From an uncultured Bacilli bacterium (GTDB lineage: Bacteria; Bacillota_I; Bacilli_A; RF39; UBA660), in the NCBI GenBank assembly GCA_934162665.1, contig CAKPJN010000009.1:1-53773 (forward strand): a stretch of DNA of 53,773 nt, read 5' to 3'. The notes under the pieces were generated by a model. That model was not told the DNA's origin and did no database searches. It saw only the letters and a program-made list of their open reading frames with translations. Positions 7,064 to 16,428 of this stretch are shown piece after piece. A program made the position numbers and the translations under genes. Numbering within the stretch: position 1 is the first letter of the stretch; every line of letters starts with the position of its first letter.

Positions 7064-8626
7064 TTAACTAAGCTTAAATGTTTTAGGTGCCAATTTATAA
7101 ACTAAGATTAAAGCTATTAATATATAAGCTACAGTAAATATTATTCCATACAATGAAAATAACAAAGAAGATAATCTTATATCTAACAAAAGATATATAA
7201 TATAATAAGTTAAAAAACAAACTAAATTATAACGAAAATCTTTAATTTCTAAATTCTTGTTAAAAGGCTGCATTAAGTAATATAAAACTAAATAATGTAC
7301 TGAGAAAAAAACACTTAAAACAATAATAAACACAAAAATCATCAAAGAATCTATTAAACTTCCACCTACAAAAAGATATATTAAAAATAGCCCCATTCCT
7401 AATACAGAAGCTGGTATTAAATTAACCTTAACAATCGTAAGCAATCTTGTTTTAAATAAACTCAAAATAACTTTAGGATTTCTATAAAAGTTAAAAGTTA
7501 ACATCGCATGATCACAATGATAAAACATCGCTCTAGTAAGTACTACACCTCTATTAATAAAATACATAATAAATAAAAATATTCCCAAGTTATTACTTAA
7601 AATATCATTAACTTGTAACTTATATTTAGACATAAAACTAACAATACCAAAACAAATAATTATCCCTAATAATATAAATAAAGTACAAATATAAGCACTT
7701 CTAAGTAATATTTGTTTATGTCTTTCAAAAAATATGGTATTAAATAACTCATATCCCTCTTTACCTTTTATTTTATTAGGATCAATAAATTTATCTTTAT
7801 CTTTAATTTCTAAAATATTTTGCTTAGAATAAAATGAATCATCATCCATTGTCATAACAGATTCTAATGTATTAATTCTTTTATAAAGTATTTTATAAAA
7901 CTCATAATTATTTAAATAATTATAAAAATATACACCAATAATAATACTTAAAAAACAAAGTATAAAAACAACACTAAAATATATAGGTATATTAAAATAT
8001 GGTAATGAAAGTAGTAAGAACATAATGAAAACTATTAATAAACACTTACGATTATTAAGTAAAAAAGATTTATACTTAACATAATATTTCAAATTAATAC
8101 CTTCACTAATTATTAAACAACAACTAGAAAATATTGAAAGAAAAATCGAATATAATAAATTTATATTTAAAAATTTAAAAAATATAGATAAAAATATAAA
8201 CTGAAATATAAACTTATTAGAAACTTCTAAAACCAAGTTAGCTTTAACATACTTTTTAGCGTCCATTCCAAATAAAATAACTGAAAAGTAATTTTTACTA
8301 CTACTGCTAAAAAGTTTAGAAGAATATAAAACTCCAATCAAAGTAAATAAAATATAAATATATATAAATGAATTAGAAATATTATTTGGAAACAACAAAG
8401 TAGAAATAAAATAAATAATGAAAAAGTATAAAAAAGAAAAGAAAATATTTTTTAACAAACGATAAATATTAACTAATACATAAATAATATTTTTTAATAT
8501 TTTTTTCTCATACATATTATTAGGTAAAAACACTCCAATAATAGGTATTTTTTTCAAGTAATAAATAACCGAATTAATAGAATAAATAGAACTTATCTTA
8601 AAAGAATTTCTTAATAAACTAATCAT
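7064..8626 (-). CDS. ABC transporter permease, multi-pass
   Basis: A very hydrophobic 520-residue protein with roughly ten to twelve predicted membrane segments, interrupted by one soluble stretch (about residues 245-300: YKRINTLESVMTMDDDSFYS...). Its start overlaps the end of the upstream ATPase gene by 8 nt, so the two are translationally coupled and almost certainly form one transporter. The layout resembles the large permeases paired with single ATPases in bacteriocin-, lipid- or drug-export systems. No motif identifies the substrate. Confidence 0.7.
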   Translation of the reverse strand: MISLLRNSFKISSIYSINSVIYYLKKIPIIGVFLPNNMYEKKILKNIIYVLVNIYRLLKNIFFSFLYFFIIYFISTLLFPNNISNSFIYIYILFTLIGVLYSSKLFSSSSKNYFSVILFGMDAKKYVKANLVLEVSNKFIFQFIFLSIFFKFLNINLLYSIFLSIFSSCCLIISEGINLKYYVKYKSFLLNNRKCLLIVFIMFLLLSLPYFNIPIYFSVVFILCFLSIIIGVYFYNYLNNYEFYKILYKRINTLESVMTMDDDSFYSKQNILEIKDKDKFIDPNKIKGKEGYELFNTIFFERHKQILLRSAYICTLFILLGIIICFGIVSFMSKYKLQVNDILSNNLGIFLFIMYFINRGVVLTRAMFYHCDHAMLTFNFYRNPKVILSLFKTRLLTIVKVNLIPASVLGMGLFLIYLFVGGSLIDSLMIFVFIIVLSVFFSVHYLVLYYLMQPFNKNLEIKDFRYNLVCFLTYYIIYLLLDIRLSSLLFSLYGIIFTVAYILIALILVYKLAPKTFKLS

Positions 8627-9311
8627 TACTATCTCTTAAACTATTAATAATTTTATCTTTATAATTCTTAGTATTTAAATTCTTTTTATCTATTAACTCT
8701 AATTTTCCATTATTTAAAATAACTATCTCATCACAAAGTGATAATGCAAGCTCTAAAATATGCGTAGAAAATATTAATATATGTCCTTTTTTTTGTTTTT
8801 TCAATAACTTTTTCATATCATCTTGAACAACTACATCTAATGAAGTAAGTGGTTCATCTAAAAGTAATACTTTAGGATTATAAATAAAATTAATAAGCAT
8901 TTGAATTTTATTTTTCATTCCATGTGAATATTCTTTTAACAATTTATCTCTATCTTTATCTTCTATTTTAACTAAATCAAAATAATAATCAATTGATTTT
9001 AAATCAGGAATATTTTCTTTATTAATATCAATAAAAAAGGAAACAAACTCACGTGCAGTTAAAAATTCTGGTACTGTAGGAGTTGATATTACATAACCAA
9101 CATCATCAAGAACTAGCCTATCACCATCAAGTAAAAACTCCCCTTTATCAATTTCTATATCGTTATTAATAGAATTAAAAAAAGTTGTTTTCCCTGCTCC
9201 ATTTCTTCCAATAAGTCCATAAATTTTACCTTCTTCAAAAGTAAAATTAATATCATTAAGAACTAGCTTTTCTAAATAAGTTTTTGTTAATCCTTTTACT
9301 TCTAACTTCAT
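8619..9311 (-). CDS. ABC transporter ATP-binding protein
   Basis: A 230-residue single nucleotide-binding domain with Walker A GRNGAGKTT (residues 37-45), a signature variant EYSHGMK in place of LSGGQ, Walker B PKVLLLDEPLTSLD and the switch histidine in FSTHI. Length and motif order fit the exporter-type ATPases that pair with one large permease. It energises the permease encoded next (8-nt overlap). GGAGG lies 5 nt before the ATG. It follows the unknown gene at 9340-10260 after 28 nt, so all four genes from 11209 down to 7064 look like one transcript. Confidence 0.9.
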   Translation of the reverse strand: MKLEVKGLTKTYLEKLVLNDINFTFEEGKIYGLIGRNGAGKTTFFNSINNDIEIDKGEFLLDGDRLVLDDVGYVISTPTVPEFLTAREFVSFFIDINKENIPDLKSIDYYFDLVKIEDKDRDKLLKEYSHGMKNKIQMLINFIYNPKVLLLDEPLTSLDVVVQDDMKKLLKKQKKGHILIFSTHILELALSLCDEIVILNNGKLELIDKKNLNTKNYKDKIINSLRDSND

Positions 9312-9339
9312 AATAACCTCCAGCTACCACTAGTATACA

Positions 9340-10260
9340 CTATTTCTTTAGTGTTTTTTCACCAAACTCTATATCATCTAAATCATTTGAAACATAATTA
9401 ATAATTTCTTTAAATAAATAATCTTCATATTTTAAGGAGATATCTAATAAAGATAAAATATCATAACCTAAAATTTTAATTAAACTATTATTCAAATTAT
9501 CTCTAACCATTTCTCTTTTTATATATTCTGCTACATTACTATGTTTTAAGTAATTCTTATACCTTTCAATTTTTCTTAATATTTCCTTAGTCAAATTAAT
9601 ATCTCTATTAGTTCTAAATAATACTAATTCTGTAAGCATCAAAGGTGTATTTTCTGATGAACAAATATCAATTACCATATCATAAAATTTATCTTTTTCT
9701 AAAAGGAAATTCTTCTTATTATATATAACAAACAAATCATAATTATTATCATAATTTATATCTTTTAAAAATATTGCATAATATCTATCTCTTACATTTT
9801 CTATATTTATTATATACTTTCCATCTATATCAGAATTTTTTATAGGAAGATAAAATTGGCAAAAAGTTGAAGCTAAAAAACTTCTTTTATCTATAATTCT
9901 TCTTAAAAAGTTAACACAATCATCATCTGTCACATGTTTTTTTATTATACTAGGTGAATATTTTTCTATTATATCTTTATTTTCATAGTAATTATCATAA
10001 TAATTACTTTTTCTAAATTCCGTAACTTCTTCTTTATTAACTGATAAATATGGATTAGTTTTAAACTTATAATTATCATCTATATCAATTTTTAAAACAT
10101 CATAATATTCATCTATTAATCTTATACGAAAATATTCTAAACACCCATTTATATTAACTTCTAAATCATACAAATTAGAATTTAAAAGTTTAGTATCAAA
10201 TTTACCTGTAAATGGATTTACTAAATTTCCTTTTTGTAATTTAACAAAATATTCCTTCAC
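9340..10260 (-). CDS. Hypothetical protein between metalloprotease and ABC transporter
   Basis: This 306-residue soluble protein matches no family I recognise. It is rich in Asp, Asn, Tyr and Lys, with two charged helical stretches in the C-terminal third. No signal peptide, membrane segment or catalytic motif is visible. The start is GTG preceded by GGTGGTGATAAA, 10 nt after the metalloprotease stop. Being enclosed between an exported protease and an exporter suggests a regulatory, chaperone or immunity role, but this is inference from context only. Confidence 0.6.
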   Translation of the reverse strand: MKEYFVKLQKGNLVNPFTGKFDTKLLNSNLYDLEVNINGCLEYFRIRLIDEYYDVLKIDIDDNYKFKTNPYLSVNKEEVTEFRKSNYYDNYYENKDIIEKYSPSIIKKHVTDDDCVNFLRRIIDKRSFLASTFCQFYLPIKNSDIDGKYIINIENVRDRYYAIFLKDINYDNNYDLFVIYNKKNFLLEKDKFYDMVIDICSSENTPLMLTELVLFRTNRDINLTKEILRKIERYKNYLKHSNVAEYIKREMVRDNLNNSLIKILGYDILSLLDISLKYEDYLFKEIINYVSNDLDDIEFGEKTLKK

Positions 10261-10270
10261 TTTATCACCA

Positions 10271-11209
10271 CTAATATAAATGTCTTTCCCAATATTCTAC
10301 TACATCTGGACTAACCGTGTCAAAAAACAAGTCCATCTGATTAGACATATATTTAGCTTTTAAATAAATAGTTTTTCCCTGCTCTAAGCAACTTACTTTA
10401 TCTGATGACATCATGTATTCAAAAGTTGATGCTCTATCTTCAAATTCACTAACCTCAGCATATGTATTGACAAAATAACTATCGGGTGAATTTACTTTGG
10501 TATAAGCATATTGATTTTCTATATTACCATACTTAAAATTAACAGGATTCAAACTATTCCAAGTTGTATATCTACCACCACTTAAATATATATACCTATC
10601 AATATAATGATACAATTCATGATTGAAACTATCTCTAAAAGGATATAAAGTTGCAATAGAAATAATAACATTATTAGAAGAAGAATCAGTAACACCAGTA
10701 ACATTATTAACTGAATAATTTTTAATCAAATAAATACTTAGCCCAAGATTCTTTTTCTTAAATTCCTTAAAAAAATCTTTAGGATATAAAGACATTGTAT
10801 AATTTAAATTATTTAATGCATCATTAATATCATTCAAAGAAATAACTGGTAAAACACTCATGCCACCAACAGAATAATTAGAAACCTCATCTCCATACTT
10901 CACCATTACTCCATAATTATTCTCAATATTTTTTCGTAAATTTTCATTTACCTCGCTTAAAGAAAGATTAGAATTAGAAAAAGATGAATCTGAAGTTATA
11001 TTTCGATTATCACTAACATCAGTATGTGAATCAACAGTAGTAATAGATAAATCATCCTGTTCTTTTGTAATAGTAGCGTTTGTATTAATCTTAATATCAG
11101 CTACTAACTTTTTATTTTCTAATTTTTCATAATAAAAACCAAGTACAAAACAAAAAAATGATAATACAATAAGTAATAAAGAAATAATTCTTAGAGATCT
11201 TTTTTTCAT
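10271..11209 (-). CDS. Membrane-anchored zinc metalloprotease-like protein (HExxHxxD)
   Basis: This 312-residue exported protein has one hydrophobic N-terminal segment (about residues 7-27), a Ser/Thr/Asn-rich linker to about residue 90 and a C-terminal domain. The domain carries HELYHYID, an HExxHxxD zinc-binding and catalytic motif. It is followed about 60 residues later by SEFEDRASTFEYMM, whose glutamates are candidates for the third zinc ligand. HExxHxxD is shared by anthrax lethal-factor-like and related gluzincin proteases; exact family and substrate are not certain. A strong AGAGGAGG precedes the ATG. It heads a unit with an unknown protein and an ABC transporter, which suggests a role at the envelope or on an exported peptide. 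Confidence 0.7.
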   Translation of the reverse strand: MKKRSLRIISLLLIVLSFFCFVLGFYYEKLENKKLVADIKINTNATITKEQDDLSITTVDSHTDVSDNRNITSDSSFSNSNLSLSEVNENLRKNIENNYGVMVKYGDEVSNYSVGGMSVLPVISLNDINDALNNLNYTMSLYPKDFFKEFKKKNLGLSIYLIKNYSVNNVTGVTDSSSNNVIISIATLYPFRDSFNHELYHYIDRYIYLSGGRYTTWNSLNPVNFKYGNIENQYAYTKVNSPDSYFVNTYAEVSEFEDRASTFEYMMSSDKVSCLEQGKTIYLKAKYMSNQMDLFFDTVSPDVVEYWERHLY

Positions 11210-11288
11210 AATTAGCTCCTCCTCTAAAAAACAAAATATCTAATTACTAATTATATATCATTTTAATAACTATCATATCATAACATAA

Positions 11289-12005
11289 TTAACTATTATG
11301 TTGTGTAATCTTATCCATAATTTCTTGTGCTTCTTTTGTTTTGCCTTCTTTATATAATTTAATTGCCATATCCGTCATATTAACAGAATTGTTAATATCA
11401 GAATTATCATTTTTATTAACTTCTTCTTTATTAGTTACTGAAGAAGTAATATCTACATCATTATTAAATCTATTAATTTCATCTATTTGTTCATCTTGAG
11501 ATTTAAGTAATTTATCAAATTGATTATCTGAAACTAAAATAGCTTTTACTAAGTCATCATTATCTTTATTAAAAACTACTTCTAAATTGGATATATCATT
11601 ATCAACTACACTAGTATCTTCTTTAACATCTACCGTTTGATCAACAGCATCAGCTTCCATATTATCAGAAACTATATCTTTTTCTTCTACATCAAGATTA
11701 TTTTCCTTCTCAATAGACTGCTCAATCACTTCTGGTATAACATTTACTAATTCTTTATTATCAGTTTTAGGTAAAACTACTTTTTCATCTTTTTTACCAT
11801 AATAACTATCTAAATCTTTAATAAAATCCACCATATTAGTCATATTATTTTTTAATGTATTAATTTTATCCAAATATTCTTGTTGTAAAGTAGAATCAAC
11901 TAATTCATTATTAACAGATAAAATATCAAAGAAAATAGCCTTCAAATCTCTTACCGCAATATCATATAATTTATTATTAAATACATATTCATCTTCTATA
12001 TTCAT
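11289..12005 (-). CDS. Acidic hypothetical protein
   Basis: A 238-residue protein with a helical N-terminal region (about residues 1-85), a long acidic low-complexity middle rich in Asp, Glu, Asn and Val, and a short C-terminal helix, MAIKLYKEGKTKEAQEIMDKI, resembling a single TPR-type helix pair. No signal or membrane segment. AAGGAG lies 7 nt before the ATG at 12005, so I reject the longer frame that begins inside the upstream gene. It follows the DUF1292-like gene by 12 nt and is likely co-transcribed. Function unknown. Confidence 0.65.
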   Translation of the reverse strand: MNIEDEYVFNNKLYDIAVRDLKAIFFDILSVNNELVDSTLQQEYLDKINTLKNNMTNMVDFIKDLDSYYGKKDEKVVLPKTDNKELVNVIPEVIEQSIEKENNLDVEEKDIVSDNMEADAVDQTVDVKEDTSVVDNDISNLEVVFNKDNDDLVKAILVSDNQFDKLLKSQDEQIDEINRFNNDVDITSSVTNKEEVNKNDNSDINNSVNMTDMAIKLYKEGKTKEAQEIMDKITQHNS

Positions 12006-12016
12006 AATAACACTCC

Positions 12017-12271
12017 TTAAGCATTCGCAATTTTCTTTAATAAATGTTGTACATCCATCCATTCATTATCATCAAATATTTCCTCTAAAAAAAGCCCATT
12101 ATCTTTTTTTACTATTTTGGAAATATAAATAATATTATCAGTACCACCATGTTTTTCACCTTTAGAATATACTAAATACTCACGGAAATGATCATTAGAT
12201 ACTAAATAAGTAACTAAATTAACTTCCAAACTACTACCATCATTTTTAATAATTTTAACTTTCCTATCCAT
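12017..12271 (-). CDS. Small DUF1292-like protein
   Basis: An 84-residue protein made of short beta strands with a C-terminal helix. The flow KVKIIKNDGSSLEVNLVTYL ... EYLVYSKGE ... IIYISKIVKKDNG ... FLEEIFDDNEWMDVQHLLKKI resembles DUF1292 (YrzB-like) proteins, small conserved Bacillota proteins of unknown role. AAGGGG precedes the ATG. It is the first gene of a two-gene unit with the acidic protein at 11289-12005. Confidence 0.6.
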   Translation of the reverse strand: MDRKVKIIKNDGSSLEVNLVTYLVSNDHFREYLVYSKGEKHGGTDNIIYISKIVKKDNGLFLEEIFDDNEWMDVQHLLKKIANA

Positions 12272-12328
12272 AATTTAAGACCCCTTTTATCATAAACTAA
12301 TTATACACAAAACTATAAAATAAGTAAA

Positions 12329-13351
12329 CTATCTAACTGAATTAAATTTAAAATAATAACATATTTTATTAACTAAAAAATTAATAATATAAAATAACAA
12401 AATAATACTAATTAAATAAGAAACACTATATATAAAAATATACCCAGTTAACAGAAAATTTGATAAATTATTGATACTTAAATAATTTGAAAAAATTAAT
12501 AAATTATCTTTATAAAAACTAAGTTTTATAAAAATCAAACTACTAGCTAATAAAAATGTAATAATCAAAGATAGTAAATTACTATTCTTTTTTCTAAGAA
12601 ATATATAAACTAAACTAGCTAGTAAAATAAGTATAAAGCTAATAATAACTCCAAATTTATATTTAACCAAATAAATAGCTAATAAATTTAAAAATACACT
12701 ACTACAAAAAAATACACTTTCTAATAATAATTTTTTCTTATTATCAGCAACTTTTTTTAATACAAGTATAAAAAATATAATACATATCAAAGAAAAAACA
12801 TTAAAACTTTCAATAAATCCCATAAAAAATGACGAAGTACCAATTTCAAAATCTTTAAGATTGATACTACCTAATATTGGTAAAGAAATAGTAACTTGTT
12901 TATCAGTTTTTAAGTCATAATCTAAAAACTTATCTTTAACTTTATTCATATTATTATTTTTTACTTGATCAATAACATCAATACATTCATGATTTAAATA
13001 ATAATTAATCATTCTGTCTAATTTATCTGATATAACACTACTATATCCAGATACATAACTAGTACCAATAATAGTAAGTGGTACACCACCCTCACTAATA
13101 TCTAATTTATCTTTAACCTTTTCCATCAAAGCTAAATTATCCTCATTATGCCAGACTTCGTAATTAACAACATTAACATTTTTATATCTTTTAGTAATAT
13201 TTTTTAAATAACTTTCTTCTTCTTCCTTACAATGAGGACATCCATCACCATTAAAAAAATAAATATTAATCTTTTTACTACTAGCATTAACAGGTAATAT
13301 AACTAAAAAAAGAAGTACAAATAAAACTGTATATTTAACTATTTTTTTCAT
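12329..13351 (-). CDS. Exported thioredoxin-fold domain fused to a multi-pass membrane domain
   Basis: This 340-residue protein has a signal peptide (about residues 1-23), a thioredoxin-like domain with GDGCPHCKEEE (CxxC active site CPHC near residue 38, as in DsbA-type oxidases) and cis-proline-type GGVPLTIIG. From about residue 175 there are about six membrane segments. The order, redox domain outside plus membrane domain, recalls DsbD/CcdA-like or VKOR-like electron carriers; no conserved Cys pair is obvious in the membrane part, so partner and direction of electron flow are unknown. GGAGG lies inside the end of the cysteine desulfurase gene and the two overlap by 17 nt. Confidence 0.75.
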   Translation of the reverse strand: MKKIVKYTVLFVLLFLVILPVNASSKKINIYFFNGDGCPHCKEEEESYLKNITKRYKNVNVVNYEVWHNEDNLALMEKVKDKLDISEGGVPLTIIGTSYVSGYSSVISDKLDRMINYYLNHECIDVIDQVKNNNMNKVKDKFLDYDLKTDKQVTISLPILGSINLKDFEIGTSSFFMGFIESFNVFSLICIIFFILVLKKVADNKKKLLLESVFFCSSVFLNLLAIYLVKYKFGVIISFILILLASLVYIFLRKKNSNLLSLIITFLLASSLIFIKLSFYKDNLLIFSNYLSINNLSNFLLTGYIFIYSVSYLISIILLFYIINFLVNKICYYFKFNSVR

Positions 13352-14468
13352 TTACTTCCTCCAACTCTTTTAATTTCTTAGAAAAGACTAATACAAACTT
13401 ATCTAATTCTTCTTTTGTTGATAATGAAGAAATACTAATTCTCATGCTTCTTTTAGCTACTTCCATATCCCCAGTAATAGAATATACCGCTAATGAAAAA
13501 TCCGAACTAGAACAAGCTGTTCTCGTAGAAATATAAATATCTTCTTCCTCTAAAGCATGAACCATAGTCTCAGGTTTAATATTTCTTAAACTAATATTAA
13601 CAATATGTGGTATACACTTATCATTACTATTAATATCAACATCTAAATTTCTTAATTTATCAATTAAATATTTATTTAACTCTAAAACATACATATATTT
13701 CTTATCTATATCTTGATAACTAAGTCTAAGAGCCTTACTTAAAGACGCAATAAGAGAAATAGCAGGTGTACCACTTCTATATACTGTTGTACTCTTTCCC
13801 CCATGTATCAACGGATCAATAACAATACTCTTGTTCTTAATAAGACAACCAATACCCTTAATACCAAAAAACTTTTGTGCAGAGAAACTAACAAAATCAA
13901 CACCTTCTAAAGAAATCTTCTCTTTACCAATACTTTGTGTCATGTCACTATGAAAATAACACTTCGGATATTTCTTTACAATCTTAGAAATCTCATTAAT
14001 AGGTTGTCTAACACCCACTTCACTATTAACACTACAAATACTAACTAATATTGTATCATCAGTCATAAGTTCTTCTAAATTATTTAAATCAACTTCTCCA
14101 TTTTCTAAAAGTGAAACATAAGAGACACTAAATCCTAAACTTTCCATATATGAAACAGTCTCTAATACTGATGAATGTTCTAACTTAGTTGTAATAATAT
14201 GCCTACCTCTATTTTTATATCGGAAACAAACTCCTTTAATAGCTGTATTATTAGCCTCACTTGCTCCACTAGTATATATAATATCACTATTAGAAATATC
14301 TAAAATATCTTCTATTTGCTTAGTCGCAGCAACAATTAAATCCTTAGCTTCCATACCAAGTTTATGTAAGGAATTAGGATTACCAATAAATCTCTTTGTA
14401 ACCTGACAAAAAGTATCTAATACTTCCTCATTAACCGGAGTTGTTGCACTATAATCTAAATATATCAT
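13335..14468 (-). CDS. Cysteine desulfurase (NifS/IscS family)
   Basis: A 377-residue PLP-dependent aminotransferase class V enzyme that removes sulfur from cysteine as an enzyme persulfide for Fe-S clusters or tRNA thiolation. Visible are YLDYSATTPVN at the N-terminus, TSGASEANN for phosphate binding, VSICSVNSEVGV, the SAQKFFGIKGIG loop with the PLP lysine, and the catalytic cysteine in TRTACSSSD. The residue before the lysine is Gln rather than the usual His. The ATG at 14468 is chosen because GGTGGT precedes it and an extended -10 lies only about 16 nt upstream; the longer GTG start would lie at the transcript end. No iscU/sufU scaffold is adjacent. Confidence 0.9.
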   Translation of the reverse strand: MIYLDYSATTPVNEEVLDTFCQVTKRFIGNPNSLHKLGMEAKDLIVAATKQIEDILDISNSDIIYTSGASEANNTAIKGVCFRYKNRGRHIITTKLEHSSVLETVSYMESLGFSVSYVSLLENGEVDLNNLEELMTDDTILVSICSVNSEVGVRQPINEISKIVKKYPKCYFHSDMTQSIGKEKISLEGVDFVSFSAQKFFGIKGIGCLIKNKSIVIDPLIHGGKSTTVYRSGTPAISLIASLSKALRLSYQDIDKKYMYVLELNKYLIDKLRNLDVDINSNDKCIPHIVNISLRNIKPETMVHALEEEDIYISTRTACSSSDFSLAVYSITGDMEVAKRSMRISISSLSTKEELDKFVLVFSKKLKELEEVNEKNS

Positions 14469-14484
14469 TTTTACCACCACAACT

Positions 14485-14493
14485 ATTATACCA
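14485..14493 (-). promoter_or_regulatory. Extended -10 promoter of the cysteine desulfurase gene
   Basis: Minus strand TGGTATAAT, with no convincing -35 at 17 nt. It gives a very short leader. Confidence 0.45.
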
Positions 14494-14514
14494 AATATTA
14501 TTTTTATTTACATT

Positions 14515-14546
14515 AAAAAAATAGAATTACCATATTCTATTTTTTT
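14515..14546 (-). terminator. Terminator overlapping the end of the GGDEF gene
   Basis: The minus strand forms AATAGAAT-atggta-ATTCTATT followed by T residues. The stop codon at 14527 lies inside the stem. Confidence 0.7.
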
Positions 14547-15381
14547 TCATTACCTTATAAGTATCTAAAGCAATACTATCATAATCAGTAACTTTATTCT
14601 TACCTATATTTTTACTATAATATAAAGCTCTATCAGCCTTTTTATAAATATTAAGCCTAAAAGCATCTACATCACAAATTTCTAAAAGTTCATCTCTAGA
14701 AACATGATAAATACCAATACTCATTGTTGGAGATTTAATTTTTTGACCATCATAAATAATATCCAAGTTCTCTACCTTACTTTTTAAAGACTCAGCCTTA
14801 TTTATAGTGCTATTAAGATCTATATTCTTAAACAACACAAAAAATTCATCTCCACCCAATCTACCAACTATATCACTATCACCAATTTCAGTATCAGCTT
14901 CACTCAAAAGAACCTTACCAACTTTTTCTAAAACCATATCACCACATAAGTGACCATAAGAATCATTTGCGCTCTTAAACTCATCCAAATCGCAAATCAT
15001 AATAGAAAAACTTTCATTTTTAATCTTAGCAAGTGAAATATAATCATTAACTAATCTATTAGTTAAATTTCTATTATACAATCTAGTAACTTCATCAATA
15101 AATGCCTTTCTCTCTTTTATTTTATGATAAGTTATATCAATTATATAAGTAACTTTATGCATTGTTTTATCACTATCATCAAATAATTCAACATTTCTTA
15201 TTTGATACCATTTATCATTTTTTCTATCAAAAAAGTCATTATCAATTTCTACTATATTATCTAACAATTCCAAACACTTATCTAATTCTTTTTTATCAGT
15301 TGGCCTAATAATATTTCCTTGTTGATCCTTTTCTATTATAGTCAAAGATAAATTATCAAGTATTTGTTTATCTGTTAACAT
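14527..15381 (-). CDS. GGDEF-domain diguanylate cyclase with PAS-like sensor
   Basis: A 284-residue protein predicted to make cyclic di-GMP. Residues about 1-110 form a PAS-like region (IIEKDQQGNIIRPTD, KWYQIRNVELF). The rest is a GGDEF domain starting at DEVTRLYNRN, with MICDLDEFKSANDSYGH for GTP/metal binding and an intact RLGGDEFFVLF active site. The RxxD inhibitory site normally five residues upstream is GDSD, so product feedback is probably absent. No transmembrane segment is seen, so it likely senses a cytoplasmic cue. GGGGAGG precedes the ATG. It has its own terminator. Confidence 0.9.
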   Translation of the reverse strand: MLTDKQILDNLSLTIIEKDQQGNIIRPTDKKELDKCLELLDNIVEIDNDFFDRKNDKWYQIRNVELFDDSDKTMHKVTYIIDITYHKIKERKAFIDEVTRLYNRNLTNRLVNDYISLAKIKNESFSIMICDLDEFKSANDSYGHLCGDMVLEKVGKVLLSEADTEIGDSDIVGRLGGDEFFVLFKNIDLNSTINKAESLKSKVENLDIIYDGQKIKSPTMSIGIYHVSRDELLEICDVDAFRLNIYKKADRALYYSKNIGKNKVTDYDSIALDTYKVMKKNRIW

Positions 15382-15423
15382 AATTTCCTCCCCATATCAT
15401 TATATTAATAACAACAAATTAAA

Positions 15424-15612
15424 TTAACTATTATCCCCACTAATATTATATAGCTTATAATTTATTTTGGCCATAGCAAGTTCAATAGTCATTAACTTTT
15501 CACTATTATTAAGTTTCTCATCATCTATAAGTAAATTAAAGATTTTATCAGCAATCTCTATAATCTCATCCTTATTATCTAACAAATTAATTTTATCTAA
15601 CATATAATTCAT
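15424..15612 (-). CDS. Small hypothetical protein
   Basis: A 62-residue, mostly helical, acidic protein (MNYMLDKINLLDNKDEIIEI...). GGAGG lies 8 nt before the ATG at 15612; the longer frame would start at TTG inside that ribosome binding site. It precedes the GGDEF gene by about 40 nt and may be co-transcribed with it. No family recognised. Confidence 0.55.
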   Translation of the reverse strand: MNYMLDKINLLDNKDEIIEIADKIFNLLIDDEKLNNSEKLMTIELAMAKINYKLYNISGDNS

Positions 15613-15660
15613 ATACCTAACCTCCAAAGTAAATAGTACACTACTAGTATACCATTATTT

Positions 15661-16290
15661 TTATTTATTTGTCCTAATATTTTTTATAGTTTCATATAAA
15701 TGCTGCATCTTTACATCCAAAAATCTAATATCATCAGAACAATTTAACATTTCTTTTTCTAATTCCTCGGGTATATCATTTAATAACTTATATCTTAGTT
15801 TATGATCAAGACTAGCCCAAAAGTCCATCGCAATCGTCCTAATTTGAATTTCTGCCTCAACATATTCAATTTTTTCTTCCCAATAAATTGGAACTAATAT
15901 ATTCATATGATAACTAATATAACCAGATACCTTAGGGGTCTTTATATAATCGCTTTCATCTTTTATTTTAAATCTCTTAGATGATTTTATAATATCTACT
16001 ATTTCATATACATCCGATAAAAATGAACAAACTATTCTAAAACCTATCATATCATGAACATGATTAACTAAATTAGGAGCACTTAAATCATAACCCTTTT
16101 TATTAAGTTTATTAAATGCACTATCTAAATGCTTAATTCTAGATTTTACATGTTCTACTATTGTATATCCAGTTTTAAATTCATACTCACTAAGTAAAAC
16201 ATCTAGCTCTGTTTCCAATATTTTTTTAGCAAATGTATATTTTAAAATAACTTCATTAAATTCATTCTGCCCAATTAATTCTTTTTTCAA
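15661..16290 (-). CDS. relQ: Small alarmone synthetase (RelQ/YjbM-like)
   Basis: A 209-residue protein consisting of one RelA/SpoT nucleotidyltransferase domain, which transfers pyrophosphate from ATP to GDP/GTP to give (p)ppGpp. Visible are VEHVKSRIKHLDSAFNKLNKKG, HDMIGFRIVCSF (metal and substrate binding), ESDYIKTPKVSGYISYHMNI and the EAEIQIRTIAMDFWASLDHKLRYK signature. No hydrolase, TGS or ACT domain is present and the length is that of RelQ. The start is TTG because AAGGAGGG sits 8 nt upstream; the longer frame starts before the ribosome binding site. It has its own promoter. The symbol is assigned by length and domain content. Confidence 0.88.
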   Translation of the reverse strand: MKKELIGQNEFNEVILKYTFAKKILETELDVLLSEYEFKTGYTIVEHVKSRIKHLDSAFNKLNKKGYDLSAPNLVNHVHDMIGFRIVCSFLSDVYEIVDIIKSSKRFKIKDESDYIKTPKVSGYISYHMNILVPIYWEEKIEYVEAEIQIRTIAMDFWASLDHKLRYKLLNDIPEELEKEMLNCSDDIRFLDVKMQHLYETIKNIRTNK

Positions 16291-16352
16291 ATATATCCCT
16301 CCTTGAGGCAAAAAAAAATGCAAATACAACCATTCACAATTGAAGTAGACTA

Positions 16353-16381
16353 ATTATACCAAAAAAAACTCATTTTGTCCA
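16353..16381 (-). promoter_or_regulatory. Promoter of the alarmone synthetase gene
   Basis: Minus strand TGGACA (16376-16381), 17 nt, TATAAT (16353-16358) with TGG before it (extended -10). Confidence 0.65.
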
Positions 16382-16398
16382 CTACAAAAGTTAAAAAC

Positions 16399-16428
16399 AA
16401 AAAAAAGATTAACTACTTATTAGTATTA
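16399..16428 (-). terminator. Probable terminator of the asnB-asnS operon
   Basis: Minus strand TAATAC-taataa-GTAGTTA forms a short stem containing one G-U pair, followed by eight T. It overlaps the stop codon of the 16413-16682 gene. Confidence 0.4.
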
